Origin: an uncultured Odoribacter sp.
GTDB taxonomy: Bacteria > Bacteroidota > Bacteroidia > Bacteroidales > Marinifilaceae
Reading direction: 5' to 3'
Assembly (NCBI GenBank): GCA_910578985.1
Contig: CAJTSF010000004.1
Location: forward strand, 1 to 64,000
Length of the DNA stretch: 64,000 nt
Shown: in pieces, positions 1 to 9,006 of the stretch
Position numbering within the stretch: position 1 is the first letter of the stretch
Layout: each line of letters opens with the position of its first letter
Made by a program: the position numbers and the translations under genes
The notes under the pieces: model-generated
What the model was told of the DNA's origin: nothing
The model's input: the letters and a program-made list of their open reading frames with translations, nothing else
Databases searched by the model: none

Positions 1-126
1 TCCGCCATTCTCTTCCGATTTTCGTCCGACCGCGATGGGCTGAATATGGGAGGAGTATGGGAGGAGAATGGGAGGTGTTCCATGATTACACCGAATCCCG
101 GCAAGCAGTTCTACGGGAAGTTCATA
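1..126. repeat. short G-rich 11-bp tandem repeat, otherwise empty
   Basis: No convincing gene is seen in the first 126 bases. An 11-bp unit resembling ATGGGAGGAGT occurs three times in a row at about 46-78 with small changes. It lies beyond the 3' end of the LytTR gene. Confidence 0.5.
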
Positions 127-549
127 TTAGATGTTTTCCATTCCGGATTCGGTGGAAGAGGAGAATTTCCGGGGAGCGGAGAGAATATTCAGGCGGGAGA
201 GGAATTCCGCGCGGTAGCGGTAGCCGATGGGTATCCATTCCTCCCCTATCCGGACGGAGTTGCCCGCCCAGACGCCGATGTCGTAAAGGCTTATCACATA
301 GCTGTGGTGGAGGCGGACAAAGAGGTCTCCGGGCAGTTGCTGCACGAGCATCCCAAGCGGCTGCGCCACGGTGATGCGTTTTTTGTCCCGGAAATAGAGG
401 TCGCAGTAACACCCGCACGCCTTGACGTAAAGGATGTCACGGTAGAGGTATTTCCGAAAATAGTCGTTCTGACGAATGAAAATGCCGTCACGCTCGTGAC
501 GGAGTACCGGCAATTGAGCCGGGAATTGGTTTTGCATAAAATCGTTCAT
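127..549 (-). CDS. LytTR-domain DNA-binding regulator
   Basis: A 140-aa protein that is almost entirely a LytTR DNA-binding domain. The middle part has the family pattern: a beta strand with ILYVKACGCYCDLYF, the 'L..L...LP...F.R.H.SY.I' stretch (LVQQLPGDLFVRLHHSYVI) and a final strand around IPIGYRYR. No receiver domain or membrane segment is present, so it is a stand-alone LytTR protein rather than a full AgrA/LytR response regulator. The 15-20 C-terminal residues are Ser-rich and look unstructured. Start could be Met1 (549) or Met5. It stands apart from the AT-rich cassette to its right and no target is evident. Confidence 0.8.
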   Translation of the reverse strand: MNDFMQNQFPAQLPVLRHERDGIFIRQNDYFRKYLYRDILYVKACGCYCDLYFRDKKRITVAQPLGMLVQQLPGDLFVRLHHSYVISLYDIGVWAGNSVRIGEEWIPIGYRYRAEFLSRLNILSAPRKFSSSTESGMENI

Positions 550-614
550 AATCTTTTGTTTTTAATCCCATAAACCGCTTCCCGGAATCCGCTTGTAAAC
601 CGGACAAACAGGTG

Positions 615-640
615 CAAAGGATGCCAGTCGGCATCCTTTG
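615..640 (-). terminator. hairpin terminator after the 645-3134 cassette
   Basis: Perfect 11-bp inverted repeat, CAAAGGATGCC / GGCATCCTTTG, with a 4-nt loop (AGTC). It lies 5 bases downstream of the stop of the last minus-strand gene of the cassette. Confidence 0.7.
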
Positions 641-644
641 TAAA

Positions 645-1010
645 TCACATCAATAGTATACCTTCTCCGTTTTCAAGGGCTTCGTCTATTTCTTTTATAA
701 TCATGGAGAAGGTCCGACACAGTTCTGTTGCAGATATTTCTTTGTCCAAAGTCGAGATGATTTCCAGGTTTTTATCCGTGCCGCCTTTCGTCCGAATGAC
801 TGACAGATGTTTGTCTGCAAAACCGATAACCGATTGCAACGCCATATCTTCTTTCCCCGTAACGGTTTTGATATGATTTGCTTCCAGATGGTTTTGAAGT
901 TTAGAGTGATTGCATCCCAAGCAGAGAATACAAATAATCAGTAAACAATCGGAAGTAACTTTGCTACAATATCCTGCTATTAAATTTAAAAAAACTAATA
1001 TTGTTTTCAT
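645..1010 (-). CDS. small predicted lipoprotein of unknown function
   Basis: A 121-aa protein. An unusually long hydrophobic N-terminus ends in ILCLGC (Cys33), which resembles a lipobox, so export and lipidation are plausible. The rest is soluble and mildly charged (DKHLSVIRTKGGTDK) with no recognised domain. It starts 2 bases after the stop of the 1013-1555 gene and is clearly in the same transcript, ending at the 615-640 terminator. The DNA is markedly AT-rich compared with host genes further right. Its place directly after a zincin-type lipoprotein gene leaves open an accessory or immunity role, which is inference only. Confidence 0.6.
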   Translation of the reverse strand: MKTILVFLNLIAGYCSKVTSDCLLIICILCLGCNHSKLQNHLEANHIKTVTGKEDMALQSVIGFADKHLSVIRTKGGTDKNLEIISTLDKEISATELCRTFSMIIKEIDEALENGEGILLM

Positions 1011-1012
1011 GG

Positions 1013-1555
1013 TTATTCTAATTTCCGATAATCAATGCTTTGTGTGTATTTTACATTCCGCATTCGTTTGGCATCTTTATTCCAAACGATTTTAATTTCT
1101 TGTTTGAATTTTTTTTCTAATTGAAATAAGCGATCAGGGGAAAATCTTGAAAAAACAGGGTCATCTATGCGAAAAGTAAAACTTAACTCCTGAGTATTAC
1201 CAGAGCTATCAGCAACAATACTAATTGTAAGTCCATATCCGATTTTTCCTTTTATCATTTCCCATTCGTCAGTAGTTAATGATTCCCGTAACATACGTTG
1301 CAAATCGGTTTGAGTTTGTCCATACACGGCATCAATTCCTTCTTCATCAGGTACAATGCTTCCATCCGTATAATACGTTATACGAGTTGTATCAATATTA
1401 TCTGCATTGCTGACTTTTATGAAGAATTTTGTCATTGATTTACAACGATAAGCGACCTCCTTGCCTTGAACTGTTTTTCCAGGCATATATATGTTTTGAG
1501 CATTTAAATTTATAACACTCAAAATAAAGAAAATGAGGGATAATAATGTTTTCAT
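1013..1555 (-). CDS. secreted protein of unknown function
   Basis: A 180-aa protein with a clear signal peptide (MKTLLSLIFFILSVINLNAQ, cleavage after NAQ). The mature part is about 160 residues of mixed strand/helix composition with no motif I recognise. It is the middle gene of a three-gene minus-strand transcript, between the zincin-type lipoprotein (16-base gap) and the small lipoprotein. GC is low, as in its neighbours. If the upstream gene is a toxin-like effector, this is a candidate partner, but nothing in the sequence proves that. Confidence 0.65.
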   Translation of the reverse strand: MKTLLSLIFFILSVINLNAQNIYMPGKTVQGKEVAYRCKSMTKFFIKVSNADNIDTTRITYYTDGSIVPDEEGIDAVYGQTQTDLQRMLRESLTTDEWEMIKGKIGYGLTISIVADSSGNTQELSFTFRIDDPVFSRFSPDRLFQLEKKFKQEIKIVWNKDAKRMRNVKYTQSIDYRKLE

Positions 1556-1571
1556 AATTTTTGATTTTTAG

Positions 1572-3134
1572 TTATTTACAATCTTTCGCTAATCTTTGAA
1601 TGGTTTCTAAATTTCTTGCAGAACTAGATTCTTTATAATTTTTATAGTTTCCAAAACCCTGTAGTTCTTTTATATAATTAATATAAGATTCGTTAAAAAT
1701 CTCGACATCGATTATATTAAATCCTTCATCTATAGTATATTTCAATGTTCCCATGCTCTTATAACAATCTTCACCTAAAAGAATTCCATACTTTTGACAA
1801 TACATGTAAATAGCTATGCGTACTTCAATTTCTAAATTTAGTAAAGAATTTATGCTCTTCGTTTGGGTAGAATGCAGTAATTCGTGAAAAAGTACTCGTT
1901 CAAAATTACGATTTGTTGATTTAGATTCTTCGAAATCTTTTATTTCTAAACATTTTTTTTCATGACTATATGAACCATTACTTTCTATTGAAGAGGAATG
2001 TACAATTTTAATGCCTTTTGATTTCACTTCGCCGATTAATCTGCCCCCAAGGCAGTCATTGTTGATGTTCTTTAAAGCTTCTTCCACTTTTTGCCATTGC
2101 TGTTTCGTGAGCTTGGAATCGGCATTGAAAACCGCTTTCGATAAATCACCTTGGGGAGCTATCTTGCCGGAACCGCTGCCGCTTTCTGTTGGGCCACCTC
2201 CCCCGCCGCCTCCATCTGTTGAACTACCGCCATTTCCAGCACTGCTTCCGGTATTTTGCCATAATTTATATGTGCAATGTGTGTAAAGATTGAAATTTTT
2301 CAAATTCAAATAACGCCCTACGTTACGCATTAAACAAAAAATAAAATTATCTGCTTTCTCACGATCTTCAGAAAAAGGTACGGTTATAACCATCGTTAAA
2401 AAATAGTGTTGAATGGTGCATTCCCACAAATTGAACCCCATACTTTTTAAACTATGCTCAATCCCCTTTTTTAACAGGTCAGGGTGCATCCCTGTGGGAT
2501 TTATATTTCCTCCGACATATTCGGACTCATAGTGCATACAAATTTCCATTGTGAATAAGGCTGTTTTCGTATGTATGAAGACGTCTGGGAAATCTTCGGG
2601 GGAGAGGGGTAGGATTTGGTTGTCCAGTAAGTCGGCATAGAGGAGCAGATCGGGGTCGACATCCAAGCCTTTGTCCTGTAGATGTTTAAATGGCATGGAG
2701 TAGGTATAGCGTTCGGTAAAAGGCACGTCGCGGTTGATTGCTTGGGCATCCATGTCGACGGGCGTCCCGAGGGAACTGTCGAAGGTGACCGTGCCGTCTT
2801 CCGTACAGGTAGCGCCGGCAGGGAAATAAACGACTCCTTCGATGGTCGAACCGGAAGAGGAGCAGTAAGGGATGATGTAGCATAACCCGTGAATCGAGTG
2901 AGTGGTGAACCGCACTTCCTCGTAAATGGGTGTGCGACCGGCCAAGATTTCGGCGTAACGGTCATAGGCAACACCGTCGGCTTGCAGATGTTCTTGTAAC
3001 AGCAAGGCATAACGATTGGTAACGTCTGCCGGAAACGCAGGTCTCGGCAGACGTTCTTCCTCCACGCAGCTTTGCCCAAGGAGGGCAAAGCCGGTGAGAA
3101 AGAGTATAATCAGTTGTCTTAGGTGGTTTTTCAT
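1572..3134 (-). CDS. lipoprotein with C-terminal zincin-type metallopeptidase motif
   Basis: A 520-aa protein. Signal peptide and lipobox LLGQSC put the lipid on about Cys23. Residues 25-300 form an N-terminal domain I do not recognise. A Gly/Ser linker rich in GGGGGGG follows near residues 300-325. The C-terminal domain carries FHELLHSTQ near residues 416-424, the HExxH zinc motif of zincins, with acidic residues in the next helix that could be the third ligand. A surface-anchored domain, flexible linker and enzymatic tip recall polymorphic effector lipoproteins. Base composition changes inside the gene: the N-terminal third (2.5-3.13 kb) is GC-balanced, while the rest and both downstream genes are AT-rich. 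First gene of the cassette ending at 615. Confidence 0.7.
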   Translation of the reverse strand: MKNHLRQLIILFLTGFALLGQSCVEEERLPRPAFPADVTNRYALLLQEHLQADGVAYDRYAEILAGRTPIYEEVRFTTHSIHGLCYIIPYCSSSGSTIEGVVYFPAGATCTEDGTVTFDSSLGTPVDMDAQAINRDVPFTERYTYSMPFKHLQDKGLDVDPDLLLYADLLDNQILPLSPEDFPDVFIHTKTALFTMEICMHYESEYVGGNINPTGMHPDLLKKGIEHSLKSMGFNLWECTIQHYFLTMVITVPFSEDREKADNFIFCLMRNVGRYLNLKNFNLYTHCTYKLWQNTGSSAGNGGSSTDGGGGGGGPTESGSGSGKIAPQGDLSKAVFNADSKLTKQQWQKVEEALKNINNDCLGGRLIGEVKSKGIKIVHSSSIESNGSYSHEKKCLEIKDFEESKSTNRNFERVLFHELLHSTQTKSINSLLNLEIEVRIAIYMYCQKYGILLGEDCYKSMGTLKYTIDEGFNIIDVEIFNESYINYIKELQGFGNYKNYKESSSARNLETIQRLAKDCK

Positions 3135-3166
3135 GGATTAGTAGGTTTTTGTAGTTAGCAAGGGGG

Positions 3167-4348
3167 TCAGTGGTATAGTTTCTCCAGCTGCACGTCGAGG
3201 TCGTTGGTGTCGTGGCCGGAGAAGATGATGCGTCCTTGCGGGTCGATGAGCAGGAAGGTGGGGATGGAAGTGATCCCGTAGGTCTTGCCCAGGGCGCGGG
3301 AAAGTTCCCCTGTGGCGCAGTATTGCGCCCAGGGCAACTTCTCTTCCTCCATGGCCTTCCGCCAGTCCTTGTCCGCCTTATCGACGGATACACTCAAGAG
3401 GGAAAGCCTGCCGCCATACGTGTTGTGCACCGTGCGCAAATGAGGGAAACTGGCACGGCAGGGTCCACACCACGATGCCCAGAAGTCTACCAAGGTGTAG
3501 CGACCGGGCACGGCAAGGTTTTTCAGGTCGAGCGTATCACCTTTGGGGCTGAACACCCGGCCTCCGGCAAACGGAGTTCCGAGGACGTGCGCCGAAGCGG
3601 CGCGGTAGTCCTCGCGCAACCTTTGCAAATGAATACACGTATCCTGATAACCTGCAAATAGTTCAAGCATGTCGTCCAACTGCGCCTGCGTGTAGGTGAA
3701 CGGTTCCAACTCCAGCGTCTGCGCCAGATGGAGGTTCACGGGCAGGTTGCGTTGGGAGGCGATGAACGCGCGTGTCGCCTCACGCAGTTCACCGCGCAGG
3801 GCGGCGATGACTTTGCTGTCAGGGGCGCGATGTTCGTCTCTGTCGGCAAACAGTTCACAACGGAGGCGGTGCTGCAAGTCCATTGTCTTGCGGCGGTAGC
3901 GGCTGTAAACGTCGTGGGAGGCGGAGCCTTTCAGCGTGTAGTTGTTCTCGTGGCGGATGTCGTAGCGCCAGAACGACTGCGGGAGGCTGTCGATGTGGGG
4001 CGTGCGGAAGACGAGGTTGCCGTTCTCCACGAAAATGTTCGCCTCGACGTACTTCACGGCGTTCTCCTCTTGGATGCCGCGCCGCTCGGCAGCGTCATGG
4101 TTGTTCATGGAGAGGCGGCAATAGACGGGCGTCGGCGCTTTGCCGGAGAGTTCAAATTCCCCGTTCACGATGTATCCGGAGAGCCGGATGTTGCGATTGC
4201 CGTTTTCGCTGCGCAGTTCCACCTGCGTGCTGTCCATTGCTCCCGGCACGTAGCCGTGAAGCACGAAAGCGGTCTTGGGTTGGGTGCATGCCACGACGCA
4301 CAAGGCTGCCAGCGGCAGGATGAGGAATGAAAGGTGGTTTGATTTCAT
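3167..4348 (-). CDS. TlpA/ResA-like thiol-disulfide lipoprotein with N-terminal DUF4369-like domain
   Basis: A 393-aa protein. The N-terminus has a lipobox (LCVVAC), so it is predicted to be a lipoprotein facing the periplasm. Residues about 30-130 match the DUF4369 style that often precedes thioredoxin domains in Bacteroidetes. A helical middle follows, then a thioredoxin fold from about residue 260 with the active site WASWCGPC and the cis-Pro loop ITSIPTFLLID. Expected role is reduction or isomerisation of periplasmic disulfides. It is followed on the same strand by the zincin cassette and preceded by a second thioredoxin-fold gene. Confidence 0.88.
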   Translation of the reverse strand: MKSNHLSFLILPLAALCVVACTQPKTAFVLHGYVPGAMDSTQVELRSENGNRNIRLSGYIVNGEFELSGKAPTPVYCRLSMNNHDAAERRGIQEENAVKYVEANIFVENGNLVFRTPHIDSLPQSFWRYDIRHENNYTLKGSASHDVYSRYRRKTMDLQHRLRCELFADRDEHRAPDSKVIAALRGELREATRAFIASQRNLPVNLHLAQTLELEPFTYTQAQLDDMLELFAGYQDTCIHLQRLREDYRAASAHVLGTPFAGGRVFSPKGDTLDLKNLAVPGRYTLVDFWASWCGPCRASFPHLRTVHNTYGGRLSLLSVSVDKADKDWRKAMEEEKLPWAQYCATGELSRALGKTYGITSIPTFLLIDPQGRIIFSGHDTNDLDVQLEKLYH

Positions 4349-4381
4349 ATGTTATGTCTTTTGAATCGTTTAATGACGGGT

Positions 4382-5626
4382 TTATTTGCCTGCCTTCTCG
4401 CGGCATGCCTTGAAATAAAGGGCGGAATATTCTTTCTCCTTGCTCTCCGGCAGGGCGGCGAGGGCTTTCTCCCCGGCGTCCGCCAAGCGACGGTAAAGCG
4501 CGGGCGTTATCTCGCCGTAGAAAGAGTCCATGAGGATGGTGTAGGTGTGCAGTTCCTCCGCTGTCAATTGGGTTGTTCGCCGCTCCAGGTCGGCGATGAC
4601 CGCTTCGGTCAGGCGGGTGCCGACTTTGACAATGTGAGGGGGCACTGTCTTTTCCTCGGAGTCCCAGACGATGCCGCGGAAGCCGAAGGCATAGGTCTTC
4701 AGAGTCTCCACGCTCATCTCCGGCAGGCGTTTCTCAATCAGGGACGCCAGCTCTTTGGCTTTCCGGTGGTACACCAAGTCCGCCAGCTGCAGCATGCGCT
4801 CCAGTTCCGCTTGTTGCGCCACGCCCAAGCGCGGGATGTCGCGTTGCAACGTCTCGAAAGGAACGTCGTCTTTCCGTGCGTAGCCCATTACATACAAGCC
4901 TAAAGCCTCCCAATATTTGTCCGTCAAATAGCGGTCCACCTTTTCCTTGCCGTTATTGGCACGCAAGGCGTCCAAATGTGCCAGCAGAAAATCGTGCATC
5001 GGGGAGCCGATGGTGCAGCTTCGCGTTTCGTAGAGGCTCCAGTAAGCCGCCTGCGTCTTTTCTTCTTCAGTCAGTTGCGTCAGCAGTTCGGTGTACACTT
5101 GTGTCGCGCGGGCGTCCTCGCCCGCTTCTTCCAGCGCTTCCCAGTAGCGGAAGAGGTCCTGTTTGGACAGCCCGCCCTGTCCGTAGCGGCGGTGGAGGGC
5201 GGAGAGGTTGTTCTGTTCGTCGAAGCCTTTCTCCACGCGGGCGATGAAGGCCTCCAAGCCGTCGCTGCCCACCAAGCGGTGCTGAAGCGTGCCGTCGGGG
5301 CGGAGCATCAGGAAAGTCGGGTAGGCGTGCACCTCGTATTTCTTTGCCAGCTCCACGCCGGCACCTTTTTCCATGTCGTACTTCACGCACACGAAGCGGG
5401 GGTTGAAGTAGTCGCCCGCCGCCTTTTGCGGGAATATCTTTTCCGTCATGTTCTTGCAGGGACCGCACCACGACGTGTAGCAGTCCATGAAGACTAATTT
5501 GTTTTCGGCTTTTGCCTGCCGCAGCGCCTCTTCCAGGGTGATGTCCCGGAAATTCACGCCCTCCTGGGCAACCGATACGCACCATGCCCCAAGGCACAGC
5601 AGTAAGATAGAAATGTGTCTCATCAT
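4382..5626 (-). CDS. thioredoxin-fold secreted protein with helical C-terminal extension
   Basis: About 414 aa if translation starts at MMRHISILLLC (5626), which gives a proper signal peptide ending SVAQ; the upstream in-frame Met would overlap the terminator hairpin. The thioredoxin fold follows at once with CYTSWCGPC and YEVHAYPTFLML (cis-Pro). The remaining ~270 residues are alpha-helical and repeat-like, resembling TPR-type packing, with no enzymatic motif. It is 33 bases upstream of the TlpA-like gene, so the two probably act together in periplasmic redox. The terminator at 5657-5686 separates it from the SusCD operon. Confidence 0.82.
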   Translation of the reverse strand: MMRHISILLLCLGAWCVSVAQEGVNFRDITLEEALRQAKAENKLVFMDCYTSWCGPCKNMTEKIFPQKAAGDYFNPRFVCVKYDMEKGAGVELAKKYEVHAYPTFLMLRPDGTLQHRLVGSDGLEAFIARVEKGFDEQNNLSALHRRYGQGGLSKQDLFRYWEALEEAGEDARATQVYTELLTQLTEEEKTQAAYWSLYETRSCTIGSPMHDFLLAHLDALRANNGKEKVDRYLTDKYWEALGLYVMGYARKDDVPFETLQRDIPRLGVAQQAELERMLQLADLVYHRKAKELASLIEKRLPEMSVETLKTYAFGFRGIVWDSEEKTVPPHIVKVGTRLTEAVIADLERRTTQLTAEELHTYTILMDSFYGEITPALYRRLADAGEKALAALPESKEKEYSALYFKACREKAGK

Positions 5627-5656
5627 GTTTTTGTATAATCTGCCGTTTATCGTCAT

Positions 5657-5686
5657 AAAGAGAGGGTGTTTATACACCCTCTCTTT
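5657..5686 (-). terminator. 13-bp stem terminator ending the SusCD-type operon
   Basis: AAAGAGAGGGTGT and ACACCCTCTCTTT form a perfect 13-bp stem with loop TTAT, about 20 bases after the stop of the FISUMP lipoprotein gene. It marks the end of the minus-strand operon that begins with SusC. Confidence 0.8.
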
Positions 5687-5704
5687 GCCGCAAATGATGA
5701 AATG

Positions 5705-6460
5705 TCAATCCACAGCATCACGGACGTAACGGACGCTCATAAATTTCGGAAAAAATATGTCATATCCACCCCTAATCGCCGTAACGGAAGTCTGTTCCCG
5801 TTCTACTTCGGAGGTGTTATAAAAGATGCGGCGGTACCATACGACATCCCCTTCCAGCGTAAAAGGACTATCCACCTTGGTTGCCGTCCAATAATAACCG
5901 CTTTCGCGCATAGTTGCCAAAGTCAACTCCATGTAAGTGGACGATTTCCTCAATGAAACGATTCCTCCCAACATCAAATTGATTCCGCTACCATCCGTTC
6001 CCTGCTGCAACAGTTCGCCGGCAGGCGCGCCACGCCAACCTCTCTTGTCTGCTGTTTTCTGCGACATGCCCAATGCCTGTTCCAGTTTCAGCCAATCCTC
6101 GTCGGTCGGCAGGCGCCAGCCTTCTCCTTCCAGCATCTCCGCACTCTTCACCGCCTCTTCATAGGTGTAGAGATTGCCATACATATCATAATCCTTTACA
6201 GCTTGAGCATAATCGGAAAGCGCAACATAAAAATTTGCATCATATTCTTCATTATACATTTCCCAATCGTAATAGGGATCGCCTGCCCGGAAGTTGGATG
6301 CCAGCCAATCCAAACCGTTATAGCGCACCCAAGTGTATTCATTCCCTTCGCTATCCGTCACGGTTCCTGTCTTTTCCGGTTTCACTTCGGGCAATTTATC
6401 GTCATCGCTGCATCCGGCAAGGAATGCCATAGCCAGCAATAAATAAATTATCTTTTTCAT
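5705..6460 (-). CDS. FISUMP-domain lipoprotein
   Basis: A 251-aa lipoprotein (MAFLAGC lipobox) with the 'Fibrobacter succinogenes major paralogous' pattern: DSEGNEYTWVRYNGLDWLASN near residue 40, GEGWRLPTDEDW in the middle, GYYWTAT and a final SVRYVRD strand. In Bacteroidales such proteins are surface lipoproteins often encoded at the end of SusCD operons; their biochemical role is unknown. It starts 13 bases after the peptidase-like lipoprotein gene and ends just before the 5657-5686 terminator, so it is the last gene of the operon. Confidence 0.85.
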   Translation of the reverse strand: MKKIIYLLLAMAFLAGCSDDDKLPEVKPEKTGTVTDSEGNEYTWVRYNGLDWLASNFRAGDPYYDWEMYNEEYDANFYVALSDYAQAVKDYDMYGNLYTYEEAVKSAEMLEGEGWRLPTDEDWLKLEQALGMSQKTADKRGWRGAPAGELLQQGTDGSGINLMLGGIVSLRKSSTYMELTLATMRESGYYWTATKVDSPFTLEGDVVWYRRIFYNTSEVEREQTSVTAIRGGYDIFFPKFMSVRYVRDAVD

Positions 6461-6473
6461 CTTTTATTCCACA

Positions 6474-7394
6474 TTAAAATTTATAACCAAGATCTTCAAT
6501 CACTTTTTTCAGCGCCTCGTATTTTTTTACCATCACCGGATAATCTGCAAAATACTCTTCAAACGGCACTTCCTCTTCCCAATAAAAGATTTTTTGCAAA
6601 TAATCCCTCCGATCTCTATTGGCATAAGGGAAATATTTTCCCCAACCATCGAAAAATTCAAAAAGACCTATTTCATATAACTCCTCTTGGGTCGGATCTT
6701 CTTCTTCCCATTGCTCGAATTCATCTAAATATGCCCCATAATATTCGGCAGAAAAAGAATCAAATTCGGCAAAAGCTCCTTCCTCTCCATTATAGTACAT
6801 ATTAGTGAATTTCGTATTCAGCATGTTATAAAAAAAATCATTGCCCCACACAGCGATTTCTTCTTCATTTTCCAGTTCGAGCACATCGGACACATTCAAG
6901 ACAAAACAGCGCATTCCACTGTAAAAGCCTATAGTCCTCCAACCACTTCCATAACGTTCTTCCAAATCTTTGACCAAGAAAACGGAATACGGAGACATCA
7001 CGCCTCCCAAGTGCGACAAAATGTATTTCTCCAAAAATGCCGCACTTTTCTTTTGCTCTTCAAAATCAGTCACGTATTCCCAGCGGTAGCTACCCGGCGT
7101 ACTCTCCATGGAATAGCTGAAATCAATGACTTCCGTGTACCAGTAGGGAGAACCGTCGGCATAAGTCCCGCGCAGTTCATGCCTCAAGGTGTCGTTAAAC
7201 ATCAAATGCACGTTGTTTTCTTCGTAGAAGCGATAACGCAAGGCGTTCAAAGGACTCCCTGCCGTATCCGTCGGCGAGAGTGTAAACCATTCATCCCTCG
7301 CCCCGCTCGGGGTCAAATCATCTTCTTTGCTACACGATGCCAACAGAGACACAGCGAGCAATATTCCTATCCATTTGTTCATGATTTTTTTCAT
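6474..7394 (-). CDS. SusCD-operon lipoprotein resembling zinc metallopeptidases but without HExxH
   Basis: A 306-aa lipoprotein (lipobox SLLASC). Length, position directly after SusD, and the flow of the sequence (MSPYSVFLVKDL near the centre, a C-terminal VMVKKYEALKKVIEDLGY helix) resemble the putative zinc-binding metallopeptidase lipoproteins common after SusD. Where that family usually has HExxH, this protein reads MLNTKFTNMYYN, so I see no zinc site. It is very rich in aromatic and acidic residues (EQWEEEDPTQEELYE). Best taken as a substrate-binding or degenerate family member. Family assignment is by context and resemblance only. Confidence 0.6.
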   Translation of the reverse strand: MKKIMNKWIGILLAVSLLASCSKEDDLTPSGARDEWFTLSPTDTAGSPLNALRYRFYEENNVHLMFNDTLRHELRGTYADGSPYWYTEVIDFSYSMESTPGSYRWEYVTDFEEQKKSAAFLEKYILSHLGGVMSPYSVFLVKDLEERYGSGWRTIGFYSGMRCFVLNVSDVLELENEEEIAVWGNDFFYNMLNTKFTNMYYNGEEGAFAEFDSFSAEYYGAYLDEFEQWEEEDPTQEELYEIGLFEFFDGWGKYFPYANRDRRDYLQKIFYWEEEVPFEEYFADYPVMVKKYEALKKVIEDLGYKF

Positions 7395-7413
7395 TTAATG
7401 AGTTTATTACCTA

Positions 7414-8994
7414 TTACCAATCCCAATCATCGTCGTCTTCGTCCGGTTCGAGTTCTTCGTCAAAAACCGGCTTACGATCAGGACGTCGATTGGCGCCTAA
7501 CGTGCTCTGAAAATCCAACACCTCTTTGGGGAATGCCAAAGTGAAAGCCTTGTCGTCCGGCTCCAGTTCAAACACGCGCGTACGTATGGGCACGGGATCA
7601 TAATAATCCGACGAGAACTGCGTGTACGTGTGGCTCACCGTTCGATTCCATTTCCCTTTTCCTTCAGGCAAAACGGTGTAACGACGCATATCGTACCAAC
7701 GGTGCCCCTCGAGACAGAGTTCCCGCTGGCGCTCCTGCTGAATCAACCGAATCAACTCTTCCCCGCTTTCGGAAATAACGGGAGCTGTGCTGAAACGTTT
7801 TGCCTGCAATTGTCCTAACATCTCGCGGGCTTTCGCTTCGTCATTGTCAAACGCAGCGGCTTCCGCCAAATTCAGATATGCCTCTGCCGTGCGGAACAGG
7901 TAGTTGTCCGACACTCTGCAGTATGCACCCGTATGGGCGCGTCCCCAGTAGATTTTCTGGTAACAATAACCGTAATCCGTCTCCTTCAAATAAACCGTCT
8001 TTCTCAAATCATCCGGATTGTCAAACGCAGCGGCTAATTCATCCGAGACATAATAGGGATTTTGCGCATCATCCCGGTCGCTTCCATAGATATAGTAGGT
8101 CAATAGATCGCCTCCCATGGAAAAAATCACTTCCGGATTCTTGTCATCTAACACATTCCCCTGATTGGAAGCCCCTTTCAAGTCAAACAATGCCGGTTTC
8201 GCATCAATCACCAGTTGAGCATATTTCCGGGCGTTTTTGTAATCCTGCATGTAGAGATATACCCGGCTCAATAGCAAATAGGCAGCATTGATATCTGCAC
8301 GATAAAGGCTTTTACGCTCCGATTGTCCCAGGCATTCGACTGCCCGATCCAAATCCTCCAGGATTTGCGCATAGACTTCGGCAACCGACGCGTTCACATA
8401 TTCTTTGTCCTCGACAAAGGAAGTCAACTTCACCGGTACCCCGGATGTCGTTGAGGCTTTTTCGGGAGAATAAGGTTCCGCATACAAATTTACCAACGTG
8501 AAATAATAGAGCGCACGCAGGAAATGAGTCTCTCCTTCGATGCGTATTTTCGCCTTTTCCTCATTCGAATTTTCGGCCTCCGTCTCTTCCAATTCCGCCA
8601 AAATCATGTTGGTCACGTTGATGTAATCGTAAACTTGGTTCCAACTTCCATCCTCTCGTGCAACATCGGTCTCTTTGTCGTTAATTCCCACTTGCCGCTG
8701 CCAAGTAAAATAACCGTAATACCCCGCATCCGAGCGTCCATTGTCCGTCCGATCGTTCTGTTTCAATTCATCGGACATGAAATGTACGAAATGGTTGAAC
8801 GGAGTGGCATGAAGAGTGATAGAACTTCTTCCGAACTCAACGTATCCTGCCGGATAGTAGGCATCTCCTCCCAAGAGTTCGTCCAAATCGCCTATGTTTT
8901 CCACTCTTGCCAAATCCTGCGAATATTCTTTCAGGAAACTGTTGCACGAAGAAAACAGCAGTGCAACGATTCCGATAATCCATATATGTTTCAT
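7414..8994 (-). CDS. SusD/RagB-family outer-membrane lipoprotein
   Basis: A 526-aa lipoprotein (lipobox LLFSSC). It shows SusD hallmarks: N-terminal lipid anchor followed by NSFLKEYSQDLARVE, TPR-like helices with FLRALYYFTLVNLYAEPY, and the C-terminal RQRELCLEGHRWYDMRRY signature. SusD proteins sit on the outer face as the lid of a SusC transporter and bind the substrate. It begins 12 bases after the SusC stop. Because the phage interrupts SusC upstream, this gene is cut off from the normal operon promoter and is probably poorly expressed. The last residues are strongly acidic (EPDEDDDDWDW). Confidence 0.95.
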   Translation of the reverse strand: MKHIWIIGIVALLFSSCNSFLKEYSQDLARVENIGDLDELLGGDAYYPAGYVEFGRSSITLHATPFNHFVHFMSDELKQNDRTDNGRSDAGYYGYFTWQRQVGINDKETDVAREDGSWNQVYDYINVTNMILAELEETEAENSNEEKAKIRIEGETHFLRALYYFTLVNLYAEPYSPEKASTTSGVPVKLTSFVEDKEYVNASVAEVYAQILEDLDRAVECLGQSERKSLYRADINAAYLLLSRVYLYMQDYKNARKYAQLVIDAKPALFDLKGASNQGNVLDDKNPEVIFSMGGDLLTYYIYGSDRDDAQNPYYVSDELAAAFDNPDDLRKTVYLKETDYGYCYQKIYWGRAHTGAYCRVSDNYLFRTAEAYLNLAEAAAFDNDEAKAREMLGQLQAKRFSTAPVISESGEELIRLIQQERQRELCLEGHRWYDMRRYTVLPEGKGKWNRTVSHTYTQFSSDYYDPVPIRTRVFELEPDDKAFTLAFPKEVLDFQSTLGANRRPDRKPVFDEELEPDEDDDDWDW

Positions 8995-9006
8995 AACTCT
9001 CTATAT

